From contig OX419344.1 of the NCBI GenBank assembly GCA_948470475.1, forward strand, positions 23,995,725 to 24,059,724: a stretch of DNA of 64,000 nt. The letters run 5' to 3'. Below the pieces are notes generated by a model. The model made no database searches and had not been told where the DNA came from. It saw only the letters and a program-made list of their open reading frames with translations. The position numbers and the translations under genes are program-made. Numbering within the stretch: position 1 is the stretch's first letter; every line of letters begins with the position of its first letter. Below are positions 45,468 through 58,992 of this stretch, piece by piece. The DNA is from Galaxea fascicularis. Taxonomy: Eukaryota > Cnidaria > Anthozoa > Scleractinia > Euphylliidae.

Positions 45468-48400
45468 GATGATATTTCGGAATGTGGTGTTTCTGAGGTT
45501 TCATAATTCAAAATAAGTCGCAGCCTTACCATTGACTTTCTTGTTTTTTACGGATTCTTTTGCCGCCCTCATAGCAGCCTTTCTAGTGTTCTGCGATATT
45601 ATAAGACCTGGAAAATGGCAAATGAAGTCTGAGACCCTCATACTAACATACAATAGAATACAACTGACAGTCGCTAAGGTCCGATCAACAAAGGATCCTA
45701 TTTGTTTAACAACGCCCACTTTTTATTCGTTTTCACCAATCATGAAAAAGAAGACTTGAAACCACTTCCACAGTGGCCCCTTCTGAAAAGGACCGTGTTT
45801 GTGCGGACTTTTGAAACGCTGGTGTCTCTCTCCATGTTGTTATTTGAGGATTAACAAAGCGCCACCCCACCAAAAATGCAAAAGTATCATTGCGGAGCCT
45901 CCACCATACCTGTCTTCGCATCTTCCTTGACCCGCCGTCTTTCTTCCTTAAACGCTTTCATCCACTTTTCCTTGTGAGCTGCCTTTTTGGTGTAGAATAT
46001 ATACCACTTTTCTTTTTTGAAGTTGTAAATCTTCCACGCGTTATTAAGGGGCGAACGGTCTAGATTTTCTAAAGATAGGATGAACATAATGTTGTGTAAC
46101 CATTTCAATCTTTAATTCAAGCCAATCGTCTTTTTATCGATGCAAATACCATGCTTAATGTCTCACTTGGGTACCAGTTTCCACTACCTGTCCTATCCTT
46201 GCATGTAAACACTTAATTCCCATGAACATTTTTATCTATGAAATCTTTGACGTGGTCTCCAGCACGTCACTGAAACGAATTTCTTTGCCAGCGGCAGACT
46301 ATTGCCTGGGGCCCGTTTCTCTGACCCGAAAAGTCAATTCTAAAACTGCGATCCACTTTTTCTAAAGAGCTGGCCTTTTAACATCATGATGATTTCAAGA
46401 TACGAAAGGGAAAACTTGTCGCAAAATTTCGTGCCTGGAAACGTCTGCGTTTTTAAGATACGTAGGAAATTATGGCACCCCACATCGGCCCTAAAAGTCT
46501 CGGGGCTTTGGTGAAATGCACGCCTTCATTAACGTCTCAAAATTGCGACGGTGCGTCGATCATTTGCTGTTAAAGTTCAAACAAGAGCCAAAATTATCGT
46601 TCTTGGTTCTTGAAGCTGCTTTTAGCGGAGAAATGTAGTTAAAATGGCGCAACAGTTAACTGTGTTTACCTTCTCCGTCTTTCAGCCAAATTACAGTACA
46701 GTCGTCCATGTCGATTCTTCCTTTGTATGTCAGACCATTCTTCTTTAAGATGTCCTAAATGTTGCAGAATAAAACTATGAGCAAGTTGTCTACCATAAAT
46801 TTAAAAGAGAAAATTTGTTTTTGGGAGTGTAATGATGATAATAACCTTTATTGTGTGGCTTACACGAAGTGTATAGCCACATTATGCTGAGACCAAATTT
46901 ATTTATTTATTTATTTATTTATTTGTCCGCGAGAGTCGAGCGCCTGTCACGTGGTCTAGTAAGCCACACATGTACGCATTGCGGACCGAATTTTTATTTT
47001 GCGCTCATATCCTGAGCTCATTGCGCTTTACAATGTATCGGATTCTAATTCCTTACAATTATAAATTCTTCACAATTCTCAAATCAAATCAAATGTTGGT
47101 TTTTGCAGAGAGGGGAAAAACCGGAATACCCGGAGAAAAACCTCTCGGAGCAGAGTAGAGAACCCAACAAACTCAGCCCACTTGGTTCTCACCAATGCGC
47201 CAAGCCTGCTCCCCATATATACGCAATTGAGCTAAGGGTTCGAAAGAAAATAGGTTGGCGACAAAAATGATTATTGTCAACCCTTCTCTCCTCCTGTAGT
47301 GGTGGAGGTAGTGAGTATAAAAGATAACTGGTGCTAAAAAATAACTGAGAAAATAGCTTTAAAATTTTCTCCAAGTGTGTTTTCTCTGTATCATCCCCAT
47401 ACACAGATCATTACTTTTTTCTTGAGTTTCCTTTAATTTAACAATTACCTTCTTGCAATACACTAGTTGATGATCAAACAAGAACAAGACTCGGTCTTGG
47501 GAGCTGCCATTAGAAGTCTTGATTACATCTCCAGAGTGAATCAGCTCTGAGCTTCTTTCGAGCACGTCTTCACCCTTAATAAAAGACAGTAAAGGCATCT
47601 TAAGTCCTCTAAAACACCTGAGATGTTAAGGCCAAGGGTCAATCGGCCTCGGACATCTGTTAACGAAGAAGTGCTAAACTTAAATGGTTCAACATAGTTT
47701 CTTGAAGAAATGGACACTTCAGTCCTAACGGACTTTTAATTTGTGCCAACCAACGGAAAACCACACTCTATAGTTTCTACTCACCCACCCCTTGACAAAT
47801 TTTAAACCGATTCCTCTCCTCTTAAGCAGTGAAATCTACTTACCTCCCACCCCTCAATCGTACTTTGCCACTTGGCAATCTTGTTGATGCTTTCAACCTT
47901 TCTTTTTTGTTCGTTGATCAAAGACGCTACATTCTTCATAGTTTCCATTGCGAGTGAAACGGTCTCAAAATCATTATGAGTTGATCTCGTGTGCTTCTTC
48001 AGTTCCTGGGTTAATAGACACAAAAATCATAAGCGTGACATATCGCATTAGATGGAATCATGTGCGGAATTGTAACTTTGGAAAAAGTTATCTTCACCGT
48101 CCACATATTATCAAAAGTATCTGCACCTGTTCGCGTATTTTTCTGTTATGCTAAGTTGAGTTAGATAATCCATATCGTAGAACAAAATCCCGGATATTCC
48201 TCCATTCAAAAATTATAATTCCCTCTGCAATACTGCATACAGGTGGATATCAAGTGATAATTTAAAGCTCACTTAACAATGTGAACTGTTCTCAAATAAC
48301 ACTACATCTTTATCCTTTAAGAATAAATACTCAGCGGCAATTTATTTTACGAGTTTAACGCAAGCTTACCGCTAACTGCAACGGATATTTGCAAATCTTT

Positions 48401-51400
48401 TGCACTGGTGTAAGCAGAAACCCATCTAGTGATATGCTGATCATATCTTGGAGAAGACGACAAGCCTGCAATAAGAGTAAGAGATTGGTTATGAACTTAA
48501 GTAGAGACTACATAACACCTAGGTACCGTACCAACGATGTGCATCACAATATGAGAAACACGCCCTCGCTCCTACCTCAAAGAATTGTTTGTATTTGTTG
48601 CTTTCACAGAGGGTCTTTAGTTCCGCCATTGCATGAGGGTGATTGTTGCAATACTCAGAGTAAATTTCGAAGCCACTTTTCTGTAACGAAACAGACAAAA
48701 ACATAAGCTTAGAGGAAATCTGGTCGAAATTAAACGATTAGGGGCGAAGCTTCAAAAACCTCGCCAGCAAAAACTGCCACGAAAGTACAACCGCGGCTTT
48801 TCAACCGCTGTCGCTTTTCATGGCAAAAAACACTCCGCCTATTAAAAGAAAGTTTCGCTTTTAAACTATAGCTGATGCCCGTGCGTTTCGCGGGCTGTAG
48901 CTAAAACTTTGACCCACTAAACAAACTCTCCATTGTTAGGAGTTTACAGTCGTATAAACTACAAACGAAACTTACGTTGTTAAGAAACACGGAACCAATT
49001 TCGGAAGCACATGGATCTTCTTCTACAAAACATTCCTCTAACTGCCTCAAGATTTCCTGATGAAACTTGTAAATCTGCTCGATGTTAGAGAATATCTTCG
49101 TTATATTTTCCTCAGTGAACATGTCTGTTCTGTTGCGAGCTTGTTTAAGGTAACCCTATGAGGATAAAGGCGAAAAATACTATTAAATAACCTCAGTTAC
49201 TATAATTGCATCAGGGAATCACAACAACCGTAAGTAATGCCAGGAATCAATCAGATGGCGCAGCACTGGTGCCAAGCTTACAGATGAAATTGACAGGGAA
49301 AGCAGATTTAGGTTGGTGGGTTGAAGAGGCTGATTATAAAACATTCATTTTGTGTCCCGCGCGTTTGCGCACCCAAGAAACATCATGAGCAACAATGTGT
49401 CCGCAACAATATGACCTCGTTTGCCAGGGTCCCAAAAGGCGAACAGTCCAACAATCTGGGTTGGCCCCGAGTTCATCCGTTGCTTGGACCTCACGAATTC
49501 AGGTTTTTGGGCCTGATATAAAAGTTCAGAAGAACCCATATTTTACACGGCAACAATGCGATGCTTCTCTCACCTCTACCACATCCTCCAGGTTCTTGAC
49601 GTAATCCCTCTCCGTGCTCAGGATCTCCAGTACAACACGCGACCTGACCATAGTATCAGACAGGAAGCCTTCATTGGTTCCTTTCCTGGTCCGAACAGGA
49701 GGCGCGAGCTTGGTCTCGTCTGCAGCTAGCGTCTGTGAGACGCGGACCTAAGGGGCGGGATTCTAAAATAAATACTGTCCGGTATCAAAGGAACTCAGCC
49801 TTTTAGGCTTCTTGTAAATTAAATATGTCCACCTAACAGTTGGACGTGAGATACAGCTGTCACAGGCTGATACAGATTAATAATCGATGAACAGACAAGG
49901 AACAGATTGCAGAGGGACAACCAAACTTGGTTTTTGCAAGTGCTTGGTAAAGTCTCGAATGCTACACTCATATTTATAGCATGAAATCTTTAATGATATT
50001 CTTTGCAACACATTCGTGGAAAGTTATGAGAATAAGCACCTTTACACTTCATCATTAACTCCGGGGTTTTTAATTCTACCCTCTTGTACGCATTGTGTGT
50101 TTTTCACTTACCCGAACAAAGGGTGCCGGAAACCAGCCGACCCGGTCCCCCACCTGTCCAAACCACCAGTCACATGACGTCATGGTCAGTACGGTGATTA
50201 TGTCACCGGCTTCGAAACTCAACTCCTCCGGGTCCATGGTCACGTGGTCCCACAGCGCTTCCGCAAAAGCCTCAGGGACATCCATCTGTCACGTAACCGG
50301 AAGAGAAACATAGATCGTTAAGAGGGTTTGCGTTTACAGAAAACACAACGTATGCTTTGATGATATTGAACACATGAATTGCAGCTGATATCGGCAGGAA
50401 CTGAAAGCGTGCGTGTTTTGCTTGCATTTTTAACTGAATTGACCGCAGCGTTTTACTTTCTCTTGACGCAAGCATTTGTACTTTTATGCTCACGAAAGAT
50501 AGCTGAGGTTACGTAAGATTCAGCAGGCAAACACGAATTTCAAACCACGAGTGCACGAATTGCGCATGTCATACAGTTTGTTTTTTAAATGCGCCTTCTC
50601 CAATTCACACCATTACCTCTTTTTATGTTCCGCGTACCCCACTGATAGGAAACCACTAACGACAAAAACATCTTTTTCTTTGCGCTGTCTAAAAGCATCA
50701 TATTGGCCTTCTTGTTTTAATACACCTTACTACTGGCTGTCACAAATCAACTTGCGCCCGTTAAAAATAAACGACGTTCATCCATGTTGATACTGAAGAG
50801 ATATCAACGAAGATTTCGCGATAACACAAAAATGTGCGGAGTTTCATTTCTCGCTCTTAAGCTCTTGAGGGTAAGATTTGAGAAATTTCCTAAATTTTTA
50901 CCAGGGAAATTACATACGCATCGCAAACTTTTACTTGAGTGGTCATAGCTAATGATTTTATTGATGGACTCAAAACATAAAACCATGTTGTATGGAATAC
51001 AACTGCAGTGACTTGGAGAGTCACAGTTGGGAACATCCTTGCAGGGTCCAACAAACAGTACAAAAATAAAGTACTACTCAATGGCTTTCACTGTGATGGC
51101 TACGCAAAATAATTGAAACTTGGGATTGGACCTGTCGCAAGAGAGAAAACTACTTATTCATTGGACTTTGCTTTGGTGTATCGTGCTTTATCGATATAAA
51201 TTTTATTAATGGTCAAGTGTGGTGGGAGGCTTGAGTAGGATAAACGTGATCTGCAATATTGCTGAGGAGTCAACTTCAAACCGCGAGAACCTTCCATCAG
51301 GATTGAAAATAAACGCAAATTATACAAGTACAACATCAATAAAAACGTTTTACATAGAACACGCTTGCAATCAATGGTATGAAGTTGACATGTATTAGTT

Positions 51401-54400
51401 ATAATAATGTGCTAAGGCACGTTAAACGAAAGACAAAATAAAAAAAAAACAAGTTTATTTGGCAAAAGGATAGTCGGACAAATTCAACAAAACTAACATG
51501 AAAATCGGTAATAGGGGAAACACTAGAACCACGATCCCTTGAAAGTATACGTTTAGATTTGACCATAAATGAGAATTCTTCCTACAGGTTATCCTAAGTT
51601 CTTTAAGTATAATTGCAATTTGTTCATCTGTCATTGCAATTTTCCTCTAAGGCCGGTCACTTCTGCCTATATTTTTTTAGACCAACAGCCCTCCTGACAA
51701 AGAGATATTTGGGAATACTGTCCAGGTTCGCTTGCCGCTGAAAATGACAGATTTGAAGCTTTTTGTATCGTACAAGTCTCCATGCTCTACTTTCATTGTT
51801 TGTGGCCTTGCCTAACTGTTACGTCTTCTTTGACGTCGGCCTACACTTTGATCGTGACTACTTAGTATTAAGTGCCAAAACGGATACAAGAAATGAACAG
51901 TTCTGATCTTACTGATGAACAATCACGAGATCGTGTTATTGGTACTGAATAGCCGATGACAGTACAAGGTAACATGAAATCAATTTATAGAGGATGATTC
52001 GTGCTGCAGGGAGCCGACTCGTTATTTTCTCCGATGTTTGTACGTGCAGAGATGTAAATTTACACTTCAAACAAACGCGAATGCAAATGAATAGTTGTGT
52101 TTTAATGTCAAGAAAATATTCCCACGCCTATCCATGAAAAGGCTTATAAATAATAGTAATAGAAGTGTGGAAAAGAACGTACAGAAATTCACCCGAGAGA
52201 GAAGGATGATTTTATCGCGGAGAAATCCTACGAAAATTTTTAATTTGACGTAAAGCTCAGCCTGTTTTAATCCATTCCACAAAGCTAAATGCAGTCTTAA
52301 AATACGTTTGTTTGTCCATCAATTTAGCGGCTTTTAGCACCCACACAGAAATGTGTTTTCACTTCACTAATAATTGAAAGTTCATAAGCGAAAACACTGG
52401 AAGATTGCAAACACTCAAGCGGATCATTAATAGAAACGACGCAAGCAGGGTGCCTAAATTATAAAATTGAATGTGACTTGATCAGTGAGTTTGTTTAATC
52501 ACATCACACAATTGCTCTGTGGAGACACTGGTCTCGTGATACAGTCCGTGGGGTTATTCGAATTGAAAAAAGAATACTGAAATTCCAACACTTCGCTCAG
52601 TAAAACAAGCGGGCAGAAGTGTGAAGCTGATTAAATCATGGAAATTCAATTAACACTAAAATTATGCAATTTTCACTGTTCAGTTGTTCATGTTTTGAGT
52701 TATATCTCCTGTGTGTCTGCTTGCTACTTTACAAGTTTTACCACTCAGAGTGCCGAGATGAGCACAAAATCGATTTTAAAAAAAACCTCTACCCATTAAA
52801 AAACGATTACCAGCAAAGCAAAGTGCTGCTTAGTAAATAGCTTCAGTTTGAATGATCTCTATTAAGGATTTCAACGACAGCTAGACTTAAAAGTTAGAAC
52901 CTTGTTTCACACAAGCTGTGGCTAACGTACTGTAGGCACGAGACAATGCCGGCAATGAGCTATAACACAGGAAATGATACCCGCAGATGCTAAGTGAATA
53001 CATCTGAAGTTTATGGCACAAAAGGATAGATTATTGTTAATTAACAGTGAGAGAGTCGTTATCCGCTTCAGAGACTTCCTTAATCTGAAAGCATGTACAT
53101 ATTCTAGTACAGTAGAACATGGTGACTAAATCCTGACCATTGAGTCCGGATATTTTCCAGGATATTTAGTATACCGTGGGGTCGATAAGTTTGACTGAGC
53201 TATAAATGTCCGTATTAGACTTGTATTGACGTTACGAACAGTACTTTAAAGATATCGTAAGTAGACGAATAACAGGTCAAGAACAACCGCTTACCTCGAT
53301 ATCAGTTAATATCTACGCTCTTGCAGCAGCGATAGGTCCAGATATTATCCGATATCAGAACTGCCACGAATCGGGCTTCGAGTCAAAACTTTTTCGTTTG
53401 CGTTCATGCGATTGAAGGTCACTTTCAGGCAGTGCTCCAAGGTAAACTCCTTCGTAATGATTATGCACCAGTCAATGTTAAGCCCCAGAAGGGGAGGGGG
53501 GGGGGGGGCTGGGCGACCCCGGGAGATTCGACAGTATTTCCTTTCCCCTGGGTGTAGAGTGGTTAGAGATTTAACACAAGTTCCCGAGGGTGGGGTAATT
53601 TAGACCCAGGGAAGGGGGATTTGACAATAGGCAAAAATGTCAAATCTCCCTGGGTGTGCCCCCCCTGGGGCTTAACATAGACTGGTGCATTATTCAGTTC
53701 TACTTGCACATCCGAAACTGGGCCACAGAACAGACAAGAACATCACTAGCTTTTCAATTGCTGTTGTTCAACATGGCTCAGTGGTACTAAAGAACTGAAA
53801 GAAGATCCCTGTATGATCCGAACTGTTTACTTGCTCGACAAACCCTGACAACGTGTCAACAACATGTCAACAGTGATTAGAAATTCAGCGTTTTCCATTC
53901 CCGGGGGCCTGTGACTGAGCTATCAAACCTTTCACTGTGATTTCTCAAGTTGGTTGCGCCTCTGCTCTGCATTTTGACCTCAAAATCTTATGCCACTTGT
54001 TGAATAATGCGCTGAAGCCTGAAGGGTAAGCAACCGTTGTGCGGAGTTTGTGCTCATTCTAAGACTAATTAATTAAAGTTTTATTTGCTCTTCTGGATTC
54101 GCGGTCAATGTAATAATAAGTTACCTTATGAGGTAATTGTATGCACCGGCAACTTAACTCTTATTTTACGGACTCACCAGCAAACGAAAAGAATAAAGAT
54201 TGAACGATAAATAGCCCTCCTGAGGATTATAACATTGATGAAATTTATCGTTTCAATAAAAAGGGGATTAACACAGTTAAACTAAGAGCGATTAATAAGC
54301 TTAAAAATATGCACTGATTAAAACTTTTTTCAAGCCAACGAACACTTTTTGTTTTCCATTCAAATTTAAGGCAACGATAAGGTTTTCGTTCAAGGTACCA

Positions 54401-57400
54401 AGAACAGGCGCTAGAAACATAAGGTTTTGACAAACATAATATCTTTCGACAAAATCATCAGTATTTTACATATTCATTTACCGACGTTCTTGAAATACTC
54501 TCAATCTTTATTGTTTTTTGTCATTTCATTTGCACTAATTATAACTGTTGCTCCAAGAATAAAGTTAGTTCTTTCAGTTTCCAACCCTTTTCGCCTCTAT
54601 TCACTGCTTAGCCTGCAGGACAGGAAATGGGTAATCAACATATCATTTTTATATCGGAACAAATTTAGCACATATAAGACACGTTTCGCATGCAAATATT
54701 TCCATATTGAGCAACATAAAGTGCCGTAACATGTTTCTAATTTTTAGATTACCATTTACTATTTTATCTAGTTTTGAAGTAAAAATATTTTATAGCTGTC
54801 TAGGGGGATTTTCTGGTAAAAGACGATATCTATTAGACTGGAATCTTGCGTAAAATTTCATCGCTCTTCCAGGAAGTACATAGGAAAGATTACACTCGGG
54901 TCACAATATATGGAACAGTATCCTCGCGTTGTCGTTTCCTAATATGGTAGTGCAGAGGAGTTTCATTACGTCACCCTAACCCAAAAGCATTGCGGGTAAT
55001 ATCAGTGGGACAGCACTCATCATAAGTAGGACCTGAGAGGAGCAGCTGGAGAGTGGAGATATAATGTAATCTGCCTAGTAATGTAATCTGCCTATTTTTT
55101 ATTTATTTCAAGAGCTTTGAAAATGAATTTCAGGACCACGTTATTATGCATTTCCAGAATATGTCCACATCCTCCCCCAACTGAATATCAATGGGAATTC
55201 TGGAGAGGCGAGGGAATTCTCAAAAGCAACCAAATTGAACGTTCCTGAGGGATTGAATGGTCCATGTTAATAAGACGCGCATGGCAGGGATATGGACACA
55301 AATAGTGTTCAGATTATAAACTAAGGTCATTCAATGCCAAGTTGATGCCTGTGTTGGGGCCTATAGCCATCATCATTGAATGATGAGGGCTATATCTTGT
55401 GACTACGCCATAAAATGATATTTAGTACCAGTGAACGAAATATGAACAAACACCAGTTGGTACATTACAAAAGGGAAACAGTTGAGGTTAATTTGAGTTA
55501 CGGTAACAATCACAAAATCTGTTTCCTTTGCTCATTCTGCTATAAATAGCAAAATAAACATATCTTAGTGTTCTTTCCCAAAAACTTTTTAGGTGATTGT
55601 CAATACAATGTGATCACCATATCAAAATACAAATTCTCCCCTGTAGTTCATATATTTTTCTGAGGACATTGCTAGGAGAAAAACATCAGGCCTTTCTATT
55701 GTTGGGAATGAATTCCCTGATTCCCATGACTTGGTGTGTGTTTGACCAGGAAGGGTCATTCAGGCGTTATTAATGTCAGGGCTTACAGGGTATTGTGTCA
55801 TTGGCTGAATAGTACGTAGCCATATGAACGCTGTTTTACTAAACAAGAAATAAATTGACTTATAAATGGCATACAGCCTACCTCATCGTCCTGCTCGTCA
55901 TCCTCATTATCACTGGGCTCTGCTGAATGTGAAGGCCAACTCATTTCAGACACTGAGGCACGTTCTTCAGGGATGGGTGAGGTCTGAGGCTTATCAGCAA
56001 TGCCGAGATACCCAGGCACACTGCGACAACGATTCAGACTCACATCAAAGTTGCTAGGGAAAGAAATTTCTGAAGAGACTGAAAAAGTACTGCCAAGATC
56101 ATTCTCTGTGAATGATGATGAAGAGTTGATCGACTGCTGTGAACTGTTACAACTGTTACAACTTTCAGTGCTATTAGATCTATGTAGCAAATGTTGAGGA
56201 AGTTGAAGGAAAATCTTGTCACAATAACCACCATATGAATGTCGCTTTCCCTTGTCAATCATCTCATTAAACACATTGTCGACGTAAGGAAGTGAAGTGG
56301 TGTGTCTCATTCTGTTCTTTCTGATAATACTCTTCTTTTTCCTCAACACCACTTCTGCCGTGCATGGAGGTAATTCCCCAAGACTCTGAATTCTTGGTCT
56401 CACATAAGGTGGGCTGGTACAAGCTGGGCTGTCATTATTTTTGTCTAGTTGAGTACATGATACTGAACGGTTCTCCATAAACAGCACATGTTGTACCGGT
56501 GATTTTAAAGGAATCCGTGCACTCCTGGATCGCTGACGTTCGATGGTAGATCCTGGACTCAAGTGCGATTTTATTCCGGGCTGGTTGCACTTTGAAAGAT
56601 CCAAAGAAAGAGGAGATGGCGATTTCTGGTGATTTTTCTCCACAAGTGAATGGTCATTTTCAGAGTCATTGTCTATATTTAAGCTACAAGATGAATTAAT
56701 ACTATCGGTACTGTCTGAAAGTTTCGATGGCAACAGGTTGCTGGTGTGTAGTTTTCTAATATCTGGGAAGCTGTGATACATCATAAAACTTGATCCCACG
56801 GGTGACAGTTGTAGCTTCGGTGAAGTTGGCAAACTATTCACTTTAATGCTCTGTGAGTCTTTTTCAGCCAATCCGTGGTGTCGATCACAAATCTTACCTA
56901 ATCTGTTTGTAATTGACTCGGTCGAAAGTTTATCACGCAAATGCTGTATATTCAATGCACCGGTGTTTATTTGTCCTGATGACTCGGAAAACCTCGGCGA
57001 ACATGGCTCTGAACACGAACCTGTCAACTCATGTCTTGTTTTCACGCAAGACAAACATTCCTCTAGTTTTGCTGACCCGTCTCTGTCTGTTTGTCCATAA
57101 CTCGTATGACAAAGGCCTTCTTCACAAACGTTTTCCTCGTTGTTTACTTTTTCACAAGATAAACTTTGCGTGCTCTCACTATGGAGTTTGTCTTCTGTAT
57201 TCTGCTTTTCTTTCGATTCTGTCTCTGTGATGTCGCTAATTGTTGATTTAACATCAGAAAAATTCTGCTTGTAATTATTTTCTTGAAAGATATCAATCAT
57301 CCTTTTACTGTCTCCGAGCGCTTCAGTACCTTCATACAAAGAATTAGATTTGTCCTTTGTCAGACCATTATCTGCACTGATACACTTGGTGGGGTAGCTG

Positions 57401-58992
57401 AACACACCAGTTTCAAGCTCACGATCATAACTTTCGAGAAACTCGCTTTCTTCTATGATCGGGTCTGCTTCGCCATCGCATGCGTTCTGCATGTAGAAAT
57501 CTTTTCCGCTTTTTTTGAAGGACCGAAGGAATTCTAATTTAAACTTGGCATCTTTCGGGCTGAATTTTCGCGGTTTTTGTCCATAGGATGAGTTGTTTCC
57601 CATATCAGATTTCAAGTCAACAGTCTCTCCACAATCGGTCGTTTCCAAGGACGAATTTTTCTGCTGTAAGAATCTTGATCCACCTTCAGAGCTACCCTGT
57701 TCAATTTGATGCTTATTATCGTCACCTGCAGCAATATCTGTCCTTCTTTCAGCAGAAATTGGCGATTCAATATTTGATGAGTTTTTATGAGCCGAATATA
57801 GCAGAGAAGGAGGAGCTGAGTGTCTCTTTTGTGCGTCATTGTTCTTTGCGGCTCGATGGCTGATATTTGGACCTGCTTTTTGTCTCACACAATCCATTGG
57901 AGCAGCTCTCGAGAGAGGATCCACTTCTTGTCCAAGTGGCATACCCACCACTTGCGAACATTCTGTCACATTTTGATCACAATTATCTCTCTCATCAATG
58001 ATCGCTGAGCCACAGGAACCGGGGACAAATTCTACTGTGCATGCCTTTTCGAAAAGCCCGCAATTTTCACGGTACTCTTCAACGCGAATGCGAGGTGGAA
58101 TAGCAGCCAACGTTTGTGCTTTTTCCATTGGTTGATTACACGGTTCCAGTGAGTTGTCAAGAGAAAACGACCTCGGAATGCTCTTCTTCGGGAATACCAG
58201 AGATCCTTTAGATCGCTTCAGAGAGTAGTACTTGCGTCTATTGAAGTGAGAATCGGTATCTCCATACGAATCAATCGATGAAGTGCTTGCAGTTATATCT
58301 GTTACCAGCGTGTCCAAATTAGAGCTGTACGCTGATGATAAGCCTTTCGATGTTTGCGACGTTCCGAATGATAAGCTTTTCCCACGGTCACTTTTGATTT
58401 TTGAATGGTTAGACCGCTTAAATAAATTCGTCAGTATACTTAAGCTCTTAGACTTAGAGAGTGATGTCCTTTCAGTGTTTGTGTTAGCTTTCTGACGTTT
58501 GGGGCCTTGTGATCTTTTCTTTAAATTTGATGCGTTCTGACCACTAGAGGACACCTCGCTGACATGAACGTTACTCAAAGGAATTTCTGCGGTAATTTTT
58601 TCTTTTCGATTATTATTCCCGTTTGTTTTGATTTTCTCAAATTTCCGCTTATCCGAACTAGAACTGTCAAGTGATGTTTTCCTATTTCGATAATGCGAGT
58701 GTGAATTTGCCTTCGTCCCATTATCTTGTTTATGCGACACCGCATTGTCTTGCTCCGTAACCAAATGTTCTCGCCTCACGTGCTTCGCAAAATGTTTCAC
58801 GCCACGATTATCGTTTTCTTTAGCAAGATCAGTACGGTGTTCTTGACTGACAAAGGAGGCTGATCTGGGTGAGTTTCTCTTTTTCAATCGAACTGACTGC
58901 CTCAAAGTACTTTGGAATCTCTGTAGTCGAGACTTCCATTGCTTCGGATGTTGGTCTGAAAGCGCCATGTTATTCTCTTGTTCAAACGACAT
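44698..58992 (-). CDS. SPATA13: SH3-DH-PH Rho guanine-nucleotide exchange factor (Asef/collybistin family) with a long N-terminal region
   Basis: Dbl-family GEF activating Cdc42/Rac-type GTPases; vertebrate relatives are ARHGEF4 (Asef), SPATA13 (Asef2) and ARHGEF9. Twelve minus-strand exons: 58992-55882, 50285-50112, 49747-49574, 49155-48976, 48680-48576, 48465-48370, 48005-47844, 47574-47449, 46754-46670, 46068-45910, 45607-45530, 44930-44698. All phases agree; about 1560 residues. Residues 1-1037 (exon 1) are Ser/Lys-rich, probably disordered, ending in acidic [10 protein letters not shown]3 at about 1043-1097 ([20 protein letters not shown] .. WWFGQ .. [10 protein letters not shown]). DH at about 1130-1325 ([44 protein letters not shown]). 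PH at about 1335-1457 ([21 protein letters not shown], then [20 protein letters not shown]). The C terminus is basic ([12 protein letters not shown]). It is one gene where vertebrates have three; which one it best equals cannot be settled by eye. Confidence 0.9.
45295..45391. repeat. (ACT)n microsatellite in the last RhoGEF intron
   Basis: About thirty uninterrupted CTA/ACT units on the plus strand, in the intron between coding exons 11 and 12. The poly-Tyr frame here is an artefact of the repeat. Confidence 0.95.
45432..45473. repeat. (GAT)n microsatellite
   Basis: About fourteen GAT units with one GAA variant, 40 bp after the (ACT)n run and in the same intron. Confidence 0.9.
46830..46975. 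repeat. Dispersed repeat with (TTTA)n, RhoGEF intron 8
   Basis: GTGTGGCTTACACGAAG (from 46852) is partly mirrored by CTAGTAAGCCACACA (about 46956-46970) around a (TTTA)n run at 46897-46924, giving a stem flanking a microsatellite. It is probably a small mobile repeat. The downstream 46976-47260 also looks repetitive, with no exon. Confidence 0.45.
50286..55881. other. Large RhoGEF intron 1 (between the long first exon and the SH3 exon)
   Basis: 5.6 kb of AT-rich intron. Apart from the inverted-repeat element at 53463-53690 I see no element with clear ends. I found no open, splice-bounded stretch resembling an alternative first exon, although ARHGEF4/9-type short N termini would be expected to start in such a place. 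Confidence 0.5.
53463..53690. mobile_element. Inverted-repeat MITE in RhoGEF intron 1
   Basis: ATGCACCAGTCAATGTTAAG at the left mirrors CTTAACATAGACTGGTGCAT at the right (one mismatch), continuing into GCCCCAG/CTGGGGC. The interior is G-rich and C-rich, with a second inverted pair (CCCAGGGAAGGGGGATTTGAC against GTCAAATCTCCCTGGG). Confidence 0.75.

Noticed and set aside
45270..45506. Poly-Tyr/poly-Asp frame
   Set aside because: It is produced entirely by (ACT)n and (GAT)n microsatellites in an intron.
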